Positions 1 through 8,324 of a stretch of 64,000 nt of DNA are shown piece by piece. Position 1 is the stretch's first letter; every line of letters starts with the position of its first letter. The stretch covers positions 1,732,207-1,796,206 of the forward strand of contig CP054181.1 of NCBI GenBank assembly GCA_015709655.1, written 5' to 3'. The translations under genes and the position numbers were made by a program. The notes under the pieces are model-generated. The model made no database searches. It had not been told where the DNA came from and saw only the letters and a list, made by a program, of their open reading frames with translations. The DNA comes from Ignavibacteria bacterium. GTDB taxonomy: Bacteria; Bacteroidota; Ignavibacteria; Kapaibacteriales; Kapaibacteriaceae.

Positions 1-104
1 CCGCCAACGCACAGAATTATGTTGCTGCCATCGAAGATCTTATGGGCGTTCCCATTACATGGGTAAGTACCGGTCCCGGCAGAGAGCAAACGATTCAACG
101 GTAG
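1..104 (+). CDS. purA: Adenylosuccinate synthase, C-terminal end (partial)
   Basis: This is the last 33 codons of a gene that enters from the left edge; the first full codon is at base 3 and the stop TAG is at 102-104. The translated tail contains IEDLMGVPI followed by VSTGPGREQTI, which matches the conserved end of PurA, where the STGP-R-T segment lies close to the IMP/GTP site. PurA joins aspartate to IMP using GTP, the first committed step to AMP, in the cytoplasm. Only the tail is visible, so domain completeness cannot be judged. The next gene starts 57 bases downstream on the same strand, with no clear terminator between them. Confidence 0.85.
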   Translation, partial: ANAQNYVAAIEDLMGVPITWVSTGPGREQTIQR

Positions 105-160
105 AAGATTTTTCTCCGATGAGTGTAACACCTTTGCCCGGAAACAGTTATGTTGGGTAA

Positions 161-3100
161 TTGCGAGCGCTTTTAACGATATCATTCCTGGTTTCAATCT
201 CTGCCTCCATGCTTTTCGCTCAACGGTGGGAGCAGGTACAGCTTTCAGCACCGTACGATTCGGGCTATTATTTGGATATCTATTTCCTCCCTTCACAGCC
301 ACAATATGGCTGGGCATGCAGCCAGGACAGCGGCTATGTTGTGCGCACGACCAATGGCGGACAAACCTGGATGGGCAGCAGAGTGGTGCAGTCAGGCTTC
401 TGTCACCTTGAGTACATACAATTTCTTAACACTCAGGTTGGATACTGCACTGGACCTTGCGGGGTGTATAAAAGCACAGATGGCGGAGCATCATGGTTTG
501 AACTGAACCTGGGATATCCTGACAGTATGGTGTGGGGAGGATGGTTCAAGGATGAATATGAAGGATGGGCAACAGGCGGCTCGTGCGGTGTTAATAATTT
601 TTACCATACAACCGATGGCGGAACGTCATGGGAGCGGTTTAGGGATACTACGGTCAAACGTTCCAATATGAGCGATCCGCTGTGGCAAGGCGATATGCCG
701 GCGGGCACCGTGTACGCGGTTGGTAACGGAACTCTGTGGAAGTCAACTAATAGCGGCAGTACGTGGTCGCCGGATTCGTACACCGGCACCACCTCGCCAT
801 GGCACGAGGAAATATCTAAGCTGGGTAATACCATTATGGTTTCGTGCGCCGGAAATAACTGCGGAAGTGACTATACAACCGGCGGTATGCGGTGGACCCA
901 CGATGGTGGCTCTAACTGGTACGAGTTCAATACAGGCTCCGATATGTTTGGCGTGTACCTGCTTTCAGCTCAACATGCCTGGGCAGCAGGCTATGCAGGC
1001 AACGTGTGGCAGACGCTGAATGGCGGAACGTTATGGGCTCTTCGTAACTGTGGTCTGCCTACTAAACACATGGATGATATTCTCTTTTTAAATGATTCAA
1101 CGGGATGGGTAGTTGGTCAGGGTATCTATCGCCTAGCACCTCCACGGCGTACTCTTTCCGATTCTGTTGTATGGTTCCTGGATGCGTGTCCGGACTCTGT
1201 ACTCCGTGATACAGTATGGGTTACAAACGAAAACTTTTTTCCGAGCGATTGGACGATCGAGCTGGTTGGTACACATAGCTACATGTACAGGGTTGCCAAT
1301 GTTGTTCCAACACCGCTGCCCTCCTGCAAACCAACAATGGTTATTGTGGAGTATAAAGCCACGGTACCGGGTCTTAACTCCGCCGACATGATCATTAGAA
1401 TTCAGAATCCCGACACTACGCTGGTTGTTCAGCTGCGGGGCAGGCAACGGATGTTTAATGCGGTTCCGGCTGACACGCTGATCGAGTTCCGGCATCCGGT
1501 AGGAAAACCTGTTAACAGGGTGCTGGAATGGTTTGCTACGGCTCCGCCACTCGAAGAGATTCGGGGTATTGCCAGAGATAGTGGCAGTTCGGATCTTTCA
1601 CTTACCGGCACCTATCCGGTTAAAATCAATGTCGGACCCCCTACGGCGCAAACGATAATTTCCGGGACTCTGAGGGATACCGGATGGGTGGCAACAAAGT
1701 TTTTAGTCCAGATGCAGCCCTGCCTCCGAGATACAACAATTACTGTTCGAGTGTACGGAGAGTCGGGTATTATTGATTCTGATACTGTGCTGACCGCCAA
1801 TACGGGCTGTGCTGCCTCCGATACACTATATCTGCCAGTTTCAAACTCGGGTAATGCACCGCTTACAGTTTTTTCGGCACAGCTGCTGGGACTAGGTACA
1901 GAGGCATTCACGATCCTTGGTATGAAAAGGGCGGGTACAAATCCGCCATGGAAGATTGATGTTGGCAAGACAGATACTCTTGCCATCGTGGTCACACCTA
2001 CGTCGAATATTCATCAGGTGGTACTTCAACTGAATAACGATGATCTTACTACGGCACGAGGTGTGAAAACACCCAGGCAGGTGACGATTAGTGTGCAGTC
2101 AATGCGGGTTGAAGCAAGTGTAACGCCACAGATGATTGATCTGGGGACGGTATGTACGGGCACGTGGAAAGACACGGCTTTTACAATTACAAATACGGGG
2201 CCGACGGCACTATCATACACACTTAGCGGATTGCAACCACGCTTCATGGGCCTGGGCAGCGGTTCGGTATCTATACCCCGCAACGATCATCGTAACGTTC
2301 CGTTTCGGTGGAGTGCTGACTCGGCAGGCTCGTACCTGGATACAATTGCCATTAAGATACGTCCGTGCGATTCAGTGTGTTTTGTTGTTGTTCGTGCTAC
2401 CGTCGTCGAGTTGAACATTGCGTCGGTAACAGAAAGCATAACGGGGAGCATTGAAGTAGGGAAGACCCTTGTCCGGTCAGCCACCGTTGTAAACCACGGC
2501 TCCCAAACCGTGCGAGTAACATCGGTGCAGCTGATCCCTCCGGATTCTGATTTGGTGGTTAATGCCTTAACGCCGTTGGACCTTGCCGGTGGTGATAGTA
2601 TAAAAGTTGAAATTCAGTTTACGCCCGATGTGGTGCGCAGGTACAGCGGCAAATTGCTCGTTGACGTTGATGGAATATGCAGGGGAACGATTACAATACC
2701 GGTTGATGTTCGGAGTATAAGCAATCGTGTTACGGTTTCAACAACGGAAATTCTGTTCCGTTCAGAATGTGACCTGAGAATTCAAACTGATAGCATTAAG
2801 ATATCCGGCTTGTCGGGACAGGTTGCAATGAAGGCACCTACTATTAATCAGACTGGTAATGCTTTCAACCTTGTAATGCCAACCGTTCCATTTACAGTGT
2901 CAGCAAATCAGGAGCAGTGGGTAGTTGTGCAGTACAGGCCAGCAAATTCACGCAACGCTGTGGCTGTACTGGAGCTTGAAACAGCCGATGGTTCCGACAG
3001 ATTTGATGTACAGCTTTCAGGTTCCGCAACTTGGTCTGACTGGGTAGGTACACCCTCTGCCATTAACTTTGGTGACCTTCGTGTCTGTGATTCTGTACAG

Positions 3101-4372
3101 GTTAGTCAGATTGAAGTTCGTAATAATGATTCTGTTGCCGTCACCGTTAACGTAAATACATCAGGTTTGCCGACATGGCTCGATATTCCGGCGTCCCGCA
3201 TTGATGTCCCGCCTTTTGCCAGTGAGTTTCTTACAGTTCGATGCCTGACCAGCCAGCTGCAAATTGGTAATAACCAGTACCGTTTGGTGCTGACAGACGA
3301 AACATGTAGGCAATTGGATACAGTTGAGGTGTTGGCTCTGCTTGCTGACGGTGCCTTGGTTGCCGAACCTGCTGAAATCAATATTTCGGTTGCTGTTGGA
3401 ACAAGTACAACACAAACTGTCAGGGTGATAAATCCTACTCGGCAACCTCGTAAAATTATTGATGTTCACGTAGTTGGTCAGCAAAGTAGTTGGAGTATTG
3501 AAACACCGGTTACAGACAGCATAGTGCAGCCTGCCGACACAGTAATTATCCGTGTGGTGTTCGCCCCGTTGACCGAGGGGATATTTAATACAACGCTCCG
3601 GATTACTCAGGCAGAACGATGCACCACCATCACTGATGTGGCCTTGAATGGTGAAGCGGTTCAAAAAGGGATACTGCCTTCACATACTGTTCGGCTGGTG
3701 GTGAACGACTATACCGTGCCGGCCGGAAGCCGAATTGCAGTGCCGGTATATCTGGAGGGCTCAATGAAGGATGCGATACCTGACTCAATGGCGTTTCGTG
3801 TTTCGTTTTCGGCTCTTCACCTCCTGGTTGACACGGTGTATCAGGGAACCATTCCTGATGCTCAGGTTGAACATTCATACAATAACGGCCAACTCATTGT
3901 GCAGATGCGCAAGGATGGACCTGAATTTGGAAATGGAGGCTCGGTAGTCGTGATAGAAGGAACTGCCATGCCTGCGTTGCCAGACAGCACCATATTTACG
4001 TTTGCGGATGATAGCGTATGGTCAGCCCAACAAGTTGAGGTTCGGCATCGTCCGGGTGTTTTAATCGTGGATGTATGCGGACCTCGCAATTACGTTATGC
4101 TTGCAAACCCCACCACGATAACAGTGCAACCGCCAGTGCCGGTCGGAGATCGTGTAAACATACAAATAGACGCACCGTATTCAGAACACCTTTCCGTGAG
4201 TGTAATTGATATGCAGTCTAACCGCGTAATTACAATTCCGGATATCCAGGTTGGTAAGGGGCTTTCCAACCTTGCAATACCACTTCACTCGTTGCCGTCA
4301 GGGATGTACATTGTGCACATTCAGTCCAACCGTGGCGGAGTATTTACGCTGCCGGTGCCGGTTGTTAGATAA
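161..4372 (+). CDS. Large T9SS-type secreted protein with Ycf48/BNR-like and anchor-D repeats
   Basis: A 1403-residue secreted protein. The start is TTG at 161; an in-frame stop at 158-160 rules out anything further upstream. A signal peptide of about 20 residues (LLTISFLVSISASMLFA) follows. Residues of about 25-325 carry repeated GWA / TTNGG(Q)TW / STDGGASW units typical of Ycf48/BNR-type beta-propellers. Residues of about 330-1180 are a series of Ig-like segments with 'LxVSNSGNAPL' and 'ITNTGP' signatures of choice-of-anchor-D/Hydin domains. About 1185-1290 looks cohesin-like (VPAGSRIAVPVYLEG). The last 70 residues (MYIVHIQSNRGG) resemble a type A T9SS sorting domain. Expected location is the cell surface or outside the cell. 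Binding partner and function are unknown. Its architecture parallels the gene at 31072. Confidence 0.85.
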   Translation: MRALLTISFLVSISASMLFAQRWEQVQLSAPYDSGYYLDIYFLPSQPQYGWACSQDSGYVVRTTNGGQTWMGSRVVQSGFCHLEYIQFLNTQVGYCTGPCGVYKSTDGGASWFELNLGYPDSMVWGGWFKDEYEGWATGGSCGVNNFYHTTDGGTSWERFRDTTVKRSNMSDPLWQGDMPAGTVYAVGNGTLWKSTNSGSTWSPDSYTGTTSPWHEEISKLGNTIMVSCAGNNCGSDYTTGGMRWTHDGGSNWYEFNTGSDMFGVYLLSAQHAWAAGYAGNVWQTLNGGTLWALRNCGLPTKHMDDILFLNDSTGWVVGQGIYRLAPPRRTLSDSVVWFLDACPDSVLRDTVWVTNENFFPSDWTIELVGTHSYMYRVANVVPTPLPSCKPTMVIVEYKATVPGLNSADMIIRIQNPDTTLVVQLRGRQRMFNAVPADTLIEFRHPVGKPVNRVLEWFATAPPLEEIRGIARDSGSSDLSLTGTYPVKINVGPPTAQTIISGTLRDTGWVATKFLVQMQPCLRDTTITVRVYGESGIIDSDTVLTANTGCAASDTLYLPVSNSGNAPLTVFSAQLLGLGTEAFTILGMKRAGTNPPWKIDVGKTDTLAIVVTPTSNIHQVVLQLNNDDLTTARGVKTPRQVTISVQSMRVEASVTPQMIDLGTVCTGTWKDTAFTITNTGPTALSYTLSGLQPRFMGLGSGSVSIPRNDHRNVPFRWSADSAGSYLDTIAIKIRPCDSVCFVVVRATVVELNIASVTESITGSIEVGKTLVRSATVVNHGSQTVRVTSVQLIPPDSDLVVNALTPLDLAGGDSIKVEIQFTPDVVRRYSGKLLVDVDGICRGTITIPVDVRSISNRVTVSTTEILFRSECDLRIQTDSIKISGLSGQVAMKAPTINQTGNAFNLVMPTVPFTVSANQEQWVVVQYRPANSRNAVAVLELETADGSDRFDVQLSGSATWSDWVGTPSAINFGDLRVCDSVQVSQIEVRNNDSVAVTVNVNTSGLPTWLDIPASRIDVPPFASEFLTVRCLTSQLQIGNNQYRLVLTDETCRQLDTVEVLALLADGALVAEPAEINISVAVGTSTTQTVRVINPTRQPRKIIDVHVVGQQSSWSIETPVTDSIVQPADTVIIRVVFAPLTEGIFNTTLRITQAERCTTITDVALNGEAVQKGILPSHTVRLVVNDYTVPAGSRIAVPVYLEGSMKDAIPDSMAFRVSFSALHLLVDTVYQGTIPDAQVEHSYNNGQLIVQMRKDGPEFGNGGSVVVIEGTAMPALPDSTIFTFADDSVWSAQQVEVRHRPGVLIVDVCGPRNYVMLANPTTITVQPPVPVGDRVNIQIDAPYSEHLSVSVIDMQSNRVITIPDIQVGKGLSNLAIPLHSLPSGMYIVHIQSNRGGVFTLPVPVVR

Positions 4373-4383
4373 GGCGGTCTGTA

Positions 4384-5391
4384 CTAAGCCGGTTTAAGTA
4401 GTTCAAGCAGGACCGTCTCAGCCGTTGTACGAAGGGCTTCCTTGGTATCAGAATCTACAACGCCCGTTGTAGTGCGAATAACAGAATAGGTACCGTTACT
4501 TTCTATTCTTGCCAGACGCAGCGTTAGCTCAGCCCCCTTCAACGTCCGTTCAACAGAACCAAGAACAACATAGTCCACGCCAACACCATACAGGATATTC
4601 AGCTCACTTTTCGATGCATGCCGGTTATTCTCCACAAGATAGAACCCGGCGCGGGCAAACAGTGTGTCATGTGTATCGATATCCAGTACGGTGATCGTAT
4701 CGTTGGCTTGAGCGGCTGCAACCATTGCCTGTGTTACATCGTATGAGGCAAGAAGCTGCTCACTGAATACAGCCCACTCCGGGTATGAAGAATCGGCTTT
4801 GAACGTAATACCGCCAAATGACAGTACAGATGCCTTCCTTGCACGCAACCCTACGTCCAGCGTATCGTACCGAGGTTCTGTCGGCAGAGCGCTCAGTGCT
4901 GCACGCTGTACTGCAAGAAGTACAGCGGGATCGGCAACCACCGTATTGTCGCCCCTGGTGTACGCAATCGCTGCATACCCAACACCGCTGCGAATAAAAC
5001 CGGTATCTGCTGCAGAAACAACCTGCATGTCGGCACGAACCAGGTGTTCTATACGGCGTACCCTTAAAAAAACTGAATATGTGCAGCCGACACGGGATGC
5101 TGCTTCACGAACTGACAGTTGACTGCTACCCTTGAGTATCGAGTCGCGGGCAAAAAGATCACAATACTTGTATCCTGCAAGTGACAGTGCAAGATTCAGA
5201 GCTGCCTCGGCCTTTCGTGTACCAATAGCTTTATCGGCTGAGTCAACACTGATGGCAGCCGCCATGAAACACTCCGAATGTGCAGATAAAACACTTGGAG
5301 CAAGCATGAAAAGTACAACCAATATCCTTAACACATGCCTGGCAAAGGGAGTCAACGTCAAATTTGTGCGTAATAGTAGTCGTGCCGACAT
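4384..5391 (-). CDS. Secreted protein of unknown function with CsgG/FlgO-like C-terminus
   Basis: A protein of 335 residues. The open frame continues upstream, but the ATG at 5391 is preferred: it follows an AGGAAA Shine-Dalgarno-like sequence, begins a signal peptide (RHVLRILVVLFMLAPSVLSA), and lies 20 bases after the stop of the upstream acyltransferase gene. The mature part starts with SECFMAAAISVDSADKAIG. Near the C-terminus, YVVLGSVERTLKGAELTLR followed by a helix resembles CsgG/FlgO-type domains, in which a strand 'VxGSV' precedes a strand carrying 'LRL'. That assignment is weak and no catalytic residues are evident. It is likely the last gene of the minus-strand cluster with the microprotein and the acyltransferase, converging on the large secreted-protein gene with only 11 bases between the stops. 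Confidence 0.7.
   Translation of the reverse strand: MSARLLLRTNLTLTPFARHVLRILVVLFMLAPSVLSAHSECFMAAAISVDSADKAIGTRKAEAALNLALSLAGYKYCDLFARDSILKGSSQLSVREAASRVGCTYSVFLRVRRIEHLVRADMQVVSAADTGFIRSGVGYAAIAYTRGDNTVVADPAVLLAVQRAALSALPTEPRYDTLDVGLRARKASVLSFGGITFKADSSYPEWAVFSEQLLASYDVTQAMVAAAQANDTITVLDIDTHDTLFARAGFYLVENNRHASKSELNILYGVGVDYVVLGSVERTLKGAELTLRLARIESNGTYSVIRTTTGVVDSDTKEALRTTAETVLLELLKPA
4531..4540. repeat. First copy of an over-represented word, GAAGGGGGCT
   Basis: The word GAAGGGGGCT (or its complement AGCCCCCTTC) occurs at 4531, 15259, 34875, 44115, 44431, 50076, 55818 and 60691. Two more copies of the inner AAGGGGGCT are at 27272 and 51489, and four more of the core AGGGGGCT at 13753, 24197, 29456 and 39011. 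The related AAGGGGCT is found at least 13 times (for example 4256, 6324, 8213, 10292, 11275). By chance about 0.1 of the ten-base and about 2 of each eight-base word are expected in both strands of 64 kb. Copies fall in different reading frames and in both orientations, so this is a DNA-level signal. Confidence 0.6.
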
Positions 5392-5411
5392 GGGTGAATT
5401 TCCTATGAAGC

Positions 5412-6551
5412 TTATCGAATTAAAAAAACAGCAAAAACTAAAAGCATAAAGCCTGCGATAGTGCCGGTGACGTATTTGGGGAATCGAACCTTGTAATGAT
5501 GCCATAACAGAGACAATCCAACCATGGGAATTGTAAGTGCCACCCATGCCGCAAGAATCGTTGGGAAGCTGCTGTTGGCAAGATTCAGCGAGCGTATGAT
5601 ATTCGGAGTTACAGTGCTGTAAACAACGAGCAGATGAGCTACGTAAATAAAGAGTGATTCGTTGCCAATCTGCTGCAGAATTACTCCTGTCCGACTTCCG
5701 CCAAGCACGTTGTTGGCTCTGTACAGTAACCCAAACATGCATAAGATGCAGCTTAACCGGAATGCATGAACACCCGGACTTGAATTCCACCAGAACGTAT
5801 CCCATGGAGTACTAAATGGCAGGCTCTTTATCGTAAAAACAACAGGCGGGACTACCACTCCGGCAACGATAAACCAGTTGGCAAGCAAGGTCTTGTTACT
5901 TGCCGAAAAGAATAACGTACCACCTGCAAAACCGGCACACAGGTATCCAACCCACGGAATGAGAGGGAAGGTTGATATTGATGATTTTGAGAATGCCAGA
6001 GACGGTAAACTTAACGGATTCAGAGTGTTCGTAAACTTCCATATCAGTGCAGTAAACGTGAAAATCAGCACCGTGATAACTGCTGCTGCTACGGCAACAC
6101 GGTTTACGGTGCGGAGTATGAAGAAGAGTCCAAGTACCAGCACTGATCCAAGTACGATCGTGTGAAGGACATCGAACTTTATCCATGTGATAAACCGCTC
6201 AAGCTGCACATACTTGAAGGCAGTAAGTGAATACGCGGGAATATGCAGCAGGTATGCAAGAAATAGGATAAACGAAAGGCGGCGCAGGTATATCCATAAA
6301 CTCCGATCCGAACGCAAAAACAAAGCCCCTTTCCGCGAAAGCGCAATAGCCAAGCCAATACCTGCACAAAGGATGAATGTTGGAGCAACAAAACCGTTGG
6401 ACAGGAAGAGGAGATTGCCCCAGAAGCCATGCCGAAGAGTGGGTTCGGCAATCACATTGGTGATATGAACCTGAATCATCCACAGAATTGCCAGTGCTCT
6501 GAGAACATCCAGAAATGTATACCGTTGTGTTGTGGGTGTTGAAACGGTCAC
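5412..6551 (-). CDS. Multi-pass membrane protein, DUF1624/HGSNAT-like acyltransferase
   Basis: A 379-residue protein with about ten predicted membrane spans. The N-terminus FLDVLRALAILWMIQVHI matches the 'R(x)LxxxDxxRGxAi..M...H' entry region of DUF1624 / heparan-alpha-glucosaminide acetyltransferase-like and acyltransferase-3-like families, in which a His in the first helix region is important. The family moves acyl groups across or at the inner membrane; the acceptor here is unknown. The GTG start at 6551 shares four bases (GTGA) with the stop of a 35-codon gene upstream, so translational coupling is likely. The next gene follows after 20 bases. Residues of about 195-215 (PLIPWVGYLCAGFAGG) match the conserved 'PLxPWxG' loop of DUF1624 proteins. 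Confidence 0.8.
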   Translation of the reverse strand: MTVSTPTTQRYTFLDVLRALAILWMIQVHITNVIAEPTLRHGFWGNLLFLSNGFVAPTFILCAGIGLAIALSRKGALFLRSDRSLWIYLRRLSFILFLAYLLHIPAYSLTAFKYVQLERFITWIKFDVLHTIVLGSVLVLGLFFILRTVNRVAVAAAVITVLIFTFTALIWKFTNTLNPLSLPSLAFSKSSISTFPLIPWVGYLCAGFAGGTLFFSASNKTLLANWFIVAGVVVPPVVFTIKSLPFSTPWDTFWWNSSPGVHAFRLSCILCMFGLLYRANNVLGGSRTGVILQQIGNESLFIYVAHLLVVYSTVTPNIIRSLNLANSSFPTILAAWVALTIPMVGLSLLWHHYKVRFPKYVTGTIAGFMLLVFAVFLIR

Positions 6552-6655
6552 TGCGGACCTCTGCCTGTAATGCGTCGCAGAAATCCGAGTACAACTTTTG
6601 AAATAAGTATTGACCCAACCACTACAGCCATGACAATAATCGCATACCGTTGCAT
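6548..6655 (-). CDS. 35-residue single-span membrane microprotein
   Basis: A short frame of 35 codons, from ATG at 6655 to TGA at 6550-6548. The product has a short start (MQRY), one hydrophobic stretch of about 20 residues (AIIVMAVVVGSILISKVVLG) and a basic tail (FLRRITGRGPQ), as expected for a membrane microprotein with a cytoplasmic basic end. Its stop overlaps the GTG start of the acyltransferase gene by four bases (GTGA), an arrangement common between translated neighbours. No good Shine-Dalgarno sequence is visible; a run of seven T precedes the start. The function is unknown. It could be a leader peptide that couples translation, or a small subunit of the acyltransferase. Confidence 0.5.
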   Translation of the reverse strand: MQRYAIIVMAVVVGSILISKVVLGFLRRITGRGPQ

Positions 6656-6685
6656 ATACACATAAAAAAAGTTGCTCGAATTTAG

Positions 6686-8269
6686 TTGATCACAGTATTT
6701 TCGGCAGTGATTTCAGGCACCCGGAACAGCGGAAGCAAGACGATTGCTGCGATAGATGTTGGAACAAACTCAATCCACATGGTAATTGCTGCCGTGAACA
6801 CACACTCTACCTTGCACGTTCTTGAGCGTAACAAGGAGGTTGTGAGGTTGGGGTCATCGGCAACCGATATGAAACAGTTGTCTGCTGAAGCGATGGACCG
6901 GGGTGTGGCTGCTCTCCAGCGCTTTGCCGTCGAAGCCGGATCACACAAGGCACTGATTAAGGCCGTAGCAACGAGTGCTGTGCGCGAAGCAAATAACCGT
7001 GATGTGTTTTTGGACAGAGTGCTAAAAACATCCGGTATTGATGTTGAAGTTGTGAGCGGGGTTGAAGAGGGGCGGCTAATTTACGTTGGTGTGTTGCACT
7101 CGCTTCCCGTGATCTCCAGGCAGACGTTAGTTATTGATATTGGAGGCGGAAGCACCGAAACAGTGATTGGAAGTCAGGGCGATGTTGTTGCCGTTCACTC
7201 TGTAAAACTCGGGCACATTCGTCTGACGAAACGGTTTTTTCCCGACGGCATCGCAACGCCTGAAACAATCGAGGCATGCAGGAATGCTGTACGCAATGAA
7301 TGGACGCCAACATTCCAGGATCTTATGCGTGCCGGGTTTAACGAAGTGGTTGGTACAAGCGGGACAATAAAGGCATTGGTTGGGATGACTCTGGCCCGGC
7401 AGGGGAAACACGTGCCGGAGTCGTTAAACGGCGTGAGAGTTTCAAGGGATGACATGATGACCACCATAAACAATGTTATTTCTGCAAGCGCTGATTCAAC
7501 CGTGGCGTTGTTGCCGGGACTTGACCCTAAGCGTGCAGATGTTATTCTTGCAGGAGCGTTAATACTGGAACAGGCATTCGTAGGATTGAATATTGCAGAT
7601 CTTGTTGTTTCCCGGTTTGCTCTGTGCGAAGGGCTGGCCTTTGACACAGCACAGAAAATGCATGATATTCAGCAATATCATCACTTGTCGAGTCTGCGCT
7701 ACCAAAGCATCATGCATTTGTGTGAACTGTACCAGGTACGCCTTGACCACGCCGAGCACGTTAAAATCTTAGCACTGCAGATCTTTGATGCGCTGCAAAA
7801 TGTACACAACCTTACCGACAGAGAGCGGGAGCTGCTGGAGGCCGCTTCGCTGCTTCATGATGTGGGATACCATATCTCGGCAGAACAGCATCATAAGCAC
7901 AGCGAATATATTATTGCAAACAGCGATCTTTCGGGCTTCACCAATGATGAGGCCGATCTTATTGCTGCTATCGCTCGGTACCATCGCAAAAGCCATCCAA
8001 AAAAGAAGCACCCAAACTATAACAGACTGCCTGCCTCCTCGAAACGTATCGTGAGGATATTGGCTTCAATACTTCGTATTGCCGAGGGATTAGATCGGAG
8101 ACAACTGGCGATAGTAAGGAATGTTAGGGCCGTTGTTACCGTTTCGACTATTGAGCTTAGTCTTGAATGCTCCGAAAAATCAGATATCGAAGTATGGAGT
8201 GCGGAGCGCAGAAAGGGGCTTATGGAAGAGGTCTTTAAAAGAGAAGTCCTCCTGGTCCCCTGCGGCTGA
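6686..8269 (+). CDS. ppx: Ppx/GppA family phosphatase with HD domain
   Basis: A 527-residue protein of the sugar kinase/Hsp70/actin fold. The N-terminal half carries AAIDVGTNSIHMV (phosphate-1 motif) and VIDIGGGSTE (phosphate-2 motif). The C-terminal part has an HD-type motif (LLEAASLLHDVGYHIS) that fits the helical domain of long exopolyphosphatase/pppGpp phosphatases. Members hydrolyse inorganic polyphosphate from the end and/or convert pppGpp to ppGpp; the sequence does not decide which. The TTG at 6686 is the first possible start. A GTG at 6707 is an alternative that places the phosphate-1 motif at a more usual distance from the N-terminus. It diverges from the microprotein/acyltransferase cluster across about 30 bases. 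It converges with the thioredoxin-fold gene, 55 bases beyond its stop. Confidence 0.9.
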   Translation: MITVFSAVISGTRNSGSKTIAAIDVGTNSIHMVIAAVNTHSTLHVLERNKEVVRLGSSATDMKQLSAEAMDRGVAALQRFAVEAGSHKALIKAVATSAVREANNRDVFLDRVLKTSGIDVEVVSGVEEGRLIYVGVLHSLPVISRQTLVIDIGGGSTETVIGSQGDVVAVHSVKLGHIRLTKRFFPDGIATPETIEACRNAVRNEWTPTFQDLMRAGFNEVVGTSGTIKALVGMTLARQGKHVPESLNGVRVSRDDMMTTINNVISASADSTVALLPGLDPKRADVILAGALILEQAFVGLNIADLVVSRFALCEGLAFDTAQKMHDIQQYHHLSSLRYQSIMHLCELYQVRLDHAEHVKILALQIFDALQNVHNLTDRERELLEAASLLHDVGYHISAEQHHKHSEYIIANSDLSGFTNDEADLIAAIARYHRKSHPKKKHPNYNRLPASSKRIVRILASILRIAEGLDRRQLAIVRNVRAVVTVSTIELSLECSEKSDIEVWSAERRKGLMEEVFKREVLLVPCG

Positions 8270-8324
8270 TTACAAAAACAGTTTGCTTACTGAATGTACT
8301 CCGGTATAGCGGTTTAACCGAATA

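Noticed and set aside
3161..3664. A 167-codon frame antisense to the first large secreted protein gene
   Set aside because: It is a shadow of a repeat-rich gene; no domain or start signal.
5392..5805. An N-terminal extension of the gene at 4384 by 138 residues
   Set aside because: The extension lies almost entirely antiparallel-frame inside the acyltransferase gene, lacks family features, and an ATG with ribosome site and signal peptide follows at 5391.
6199..6618. A 139-codon minus-strand frame in the acyltransferase region
   Set aside because: It overlaps the coding sequence of the acyltransferase in another frame on the same strand and has no domain.
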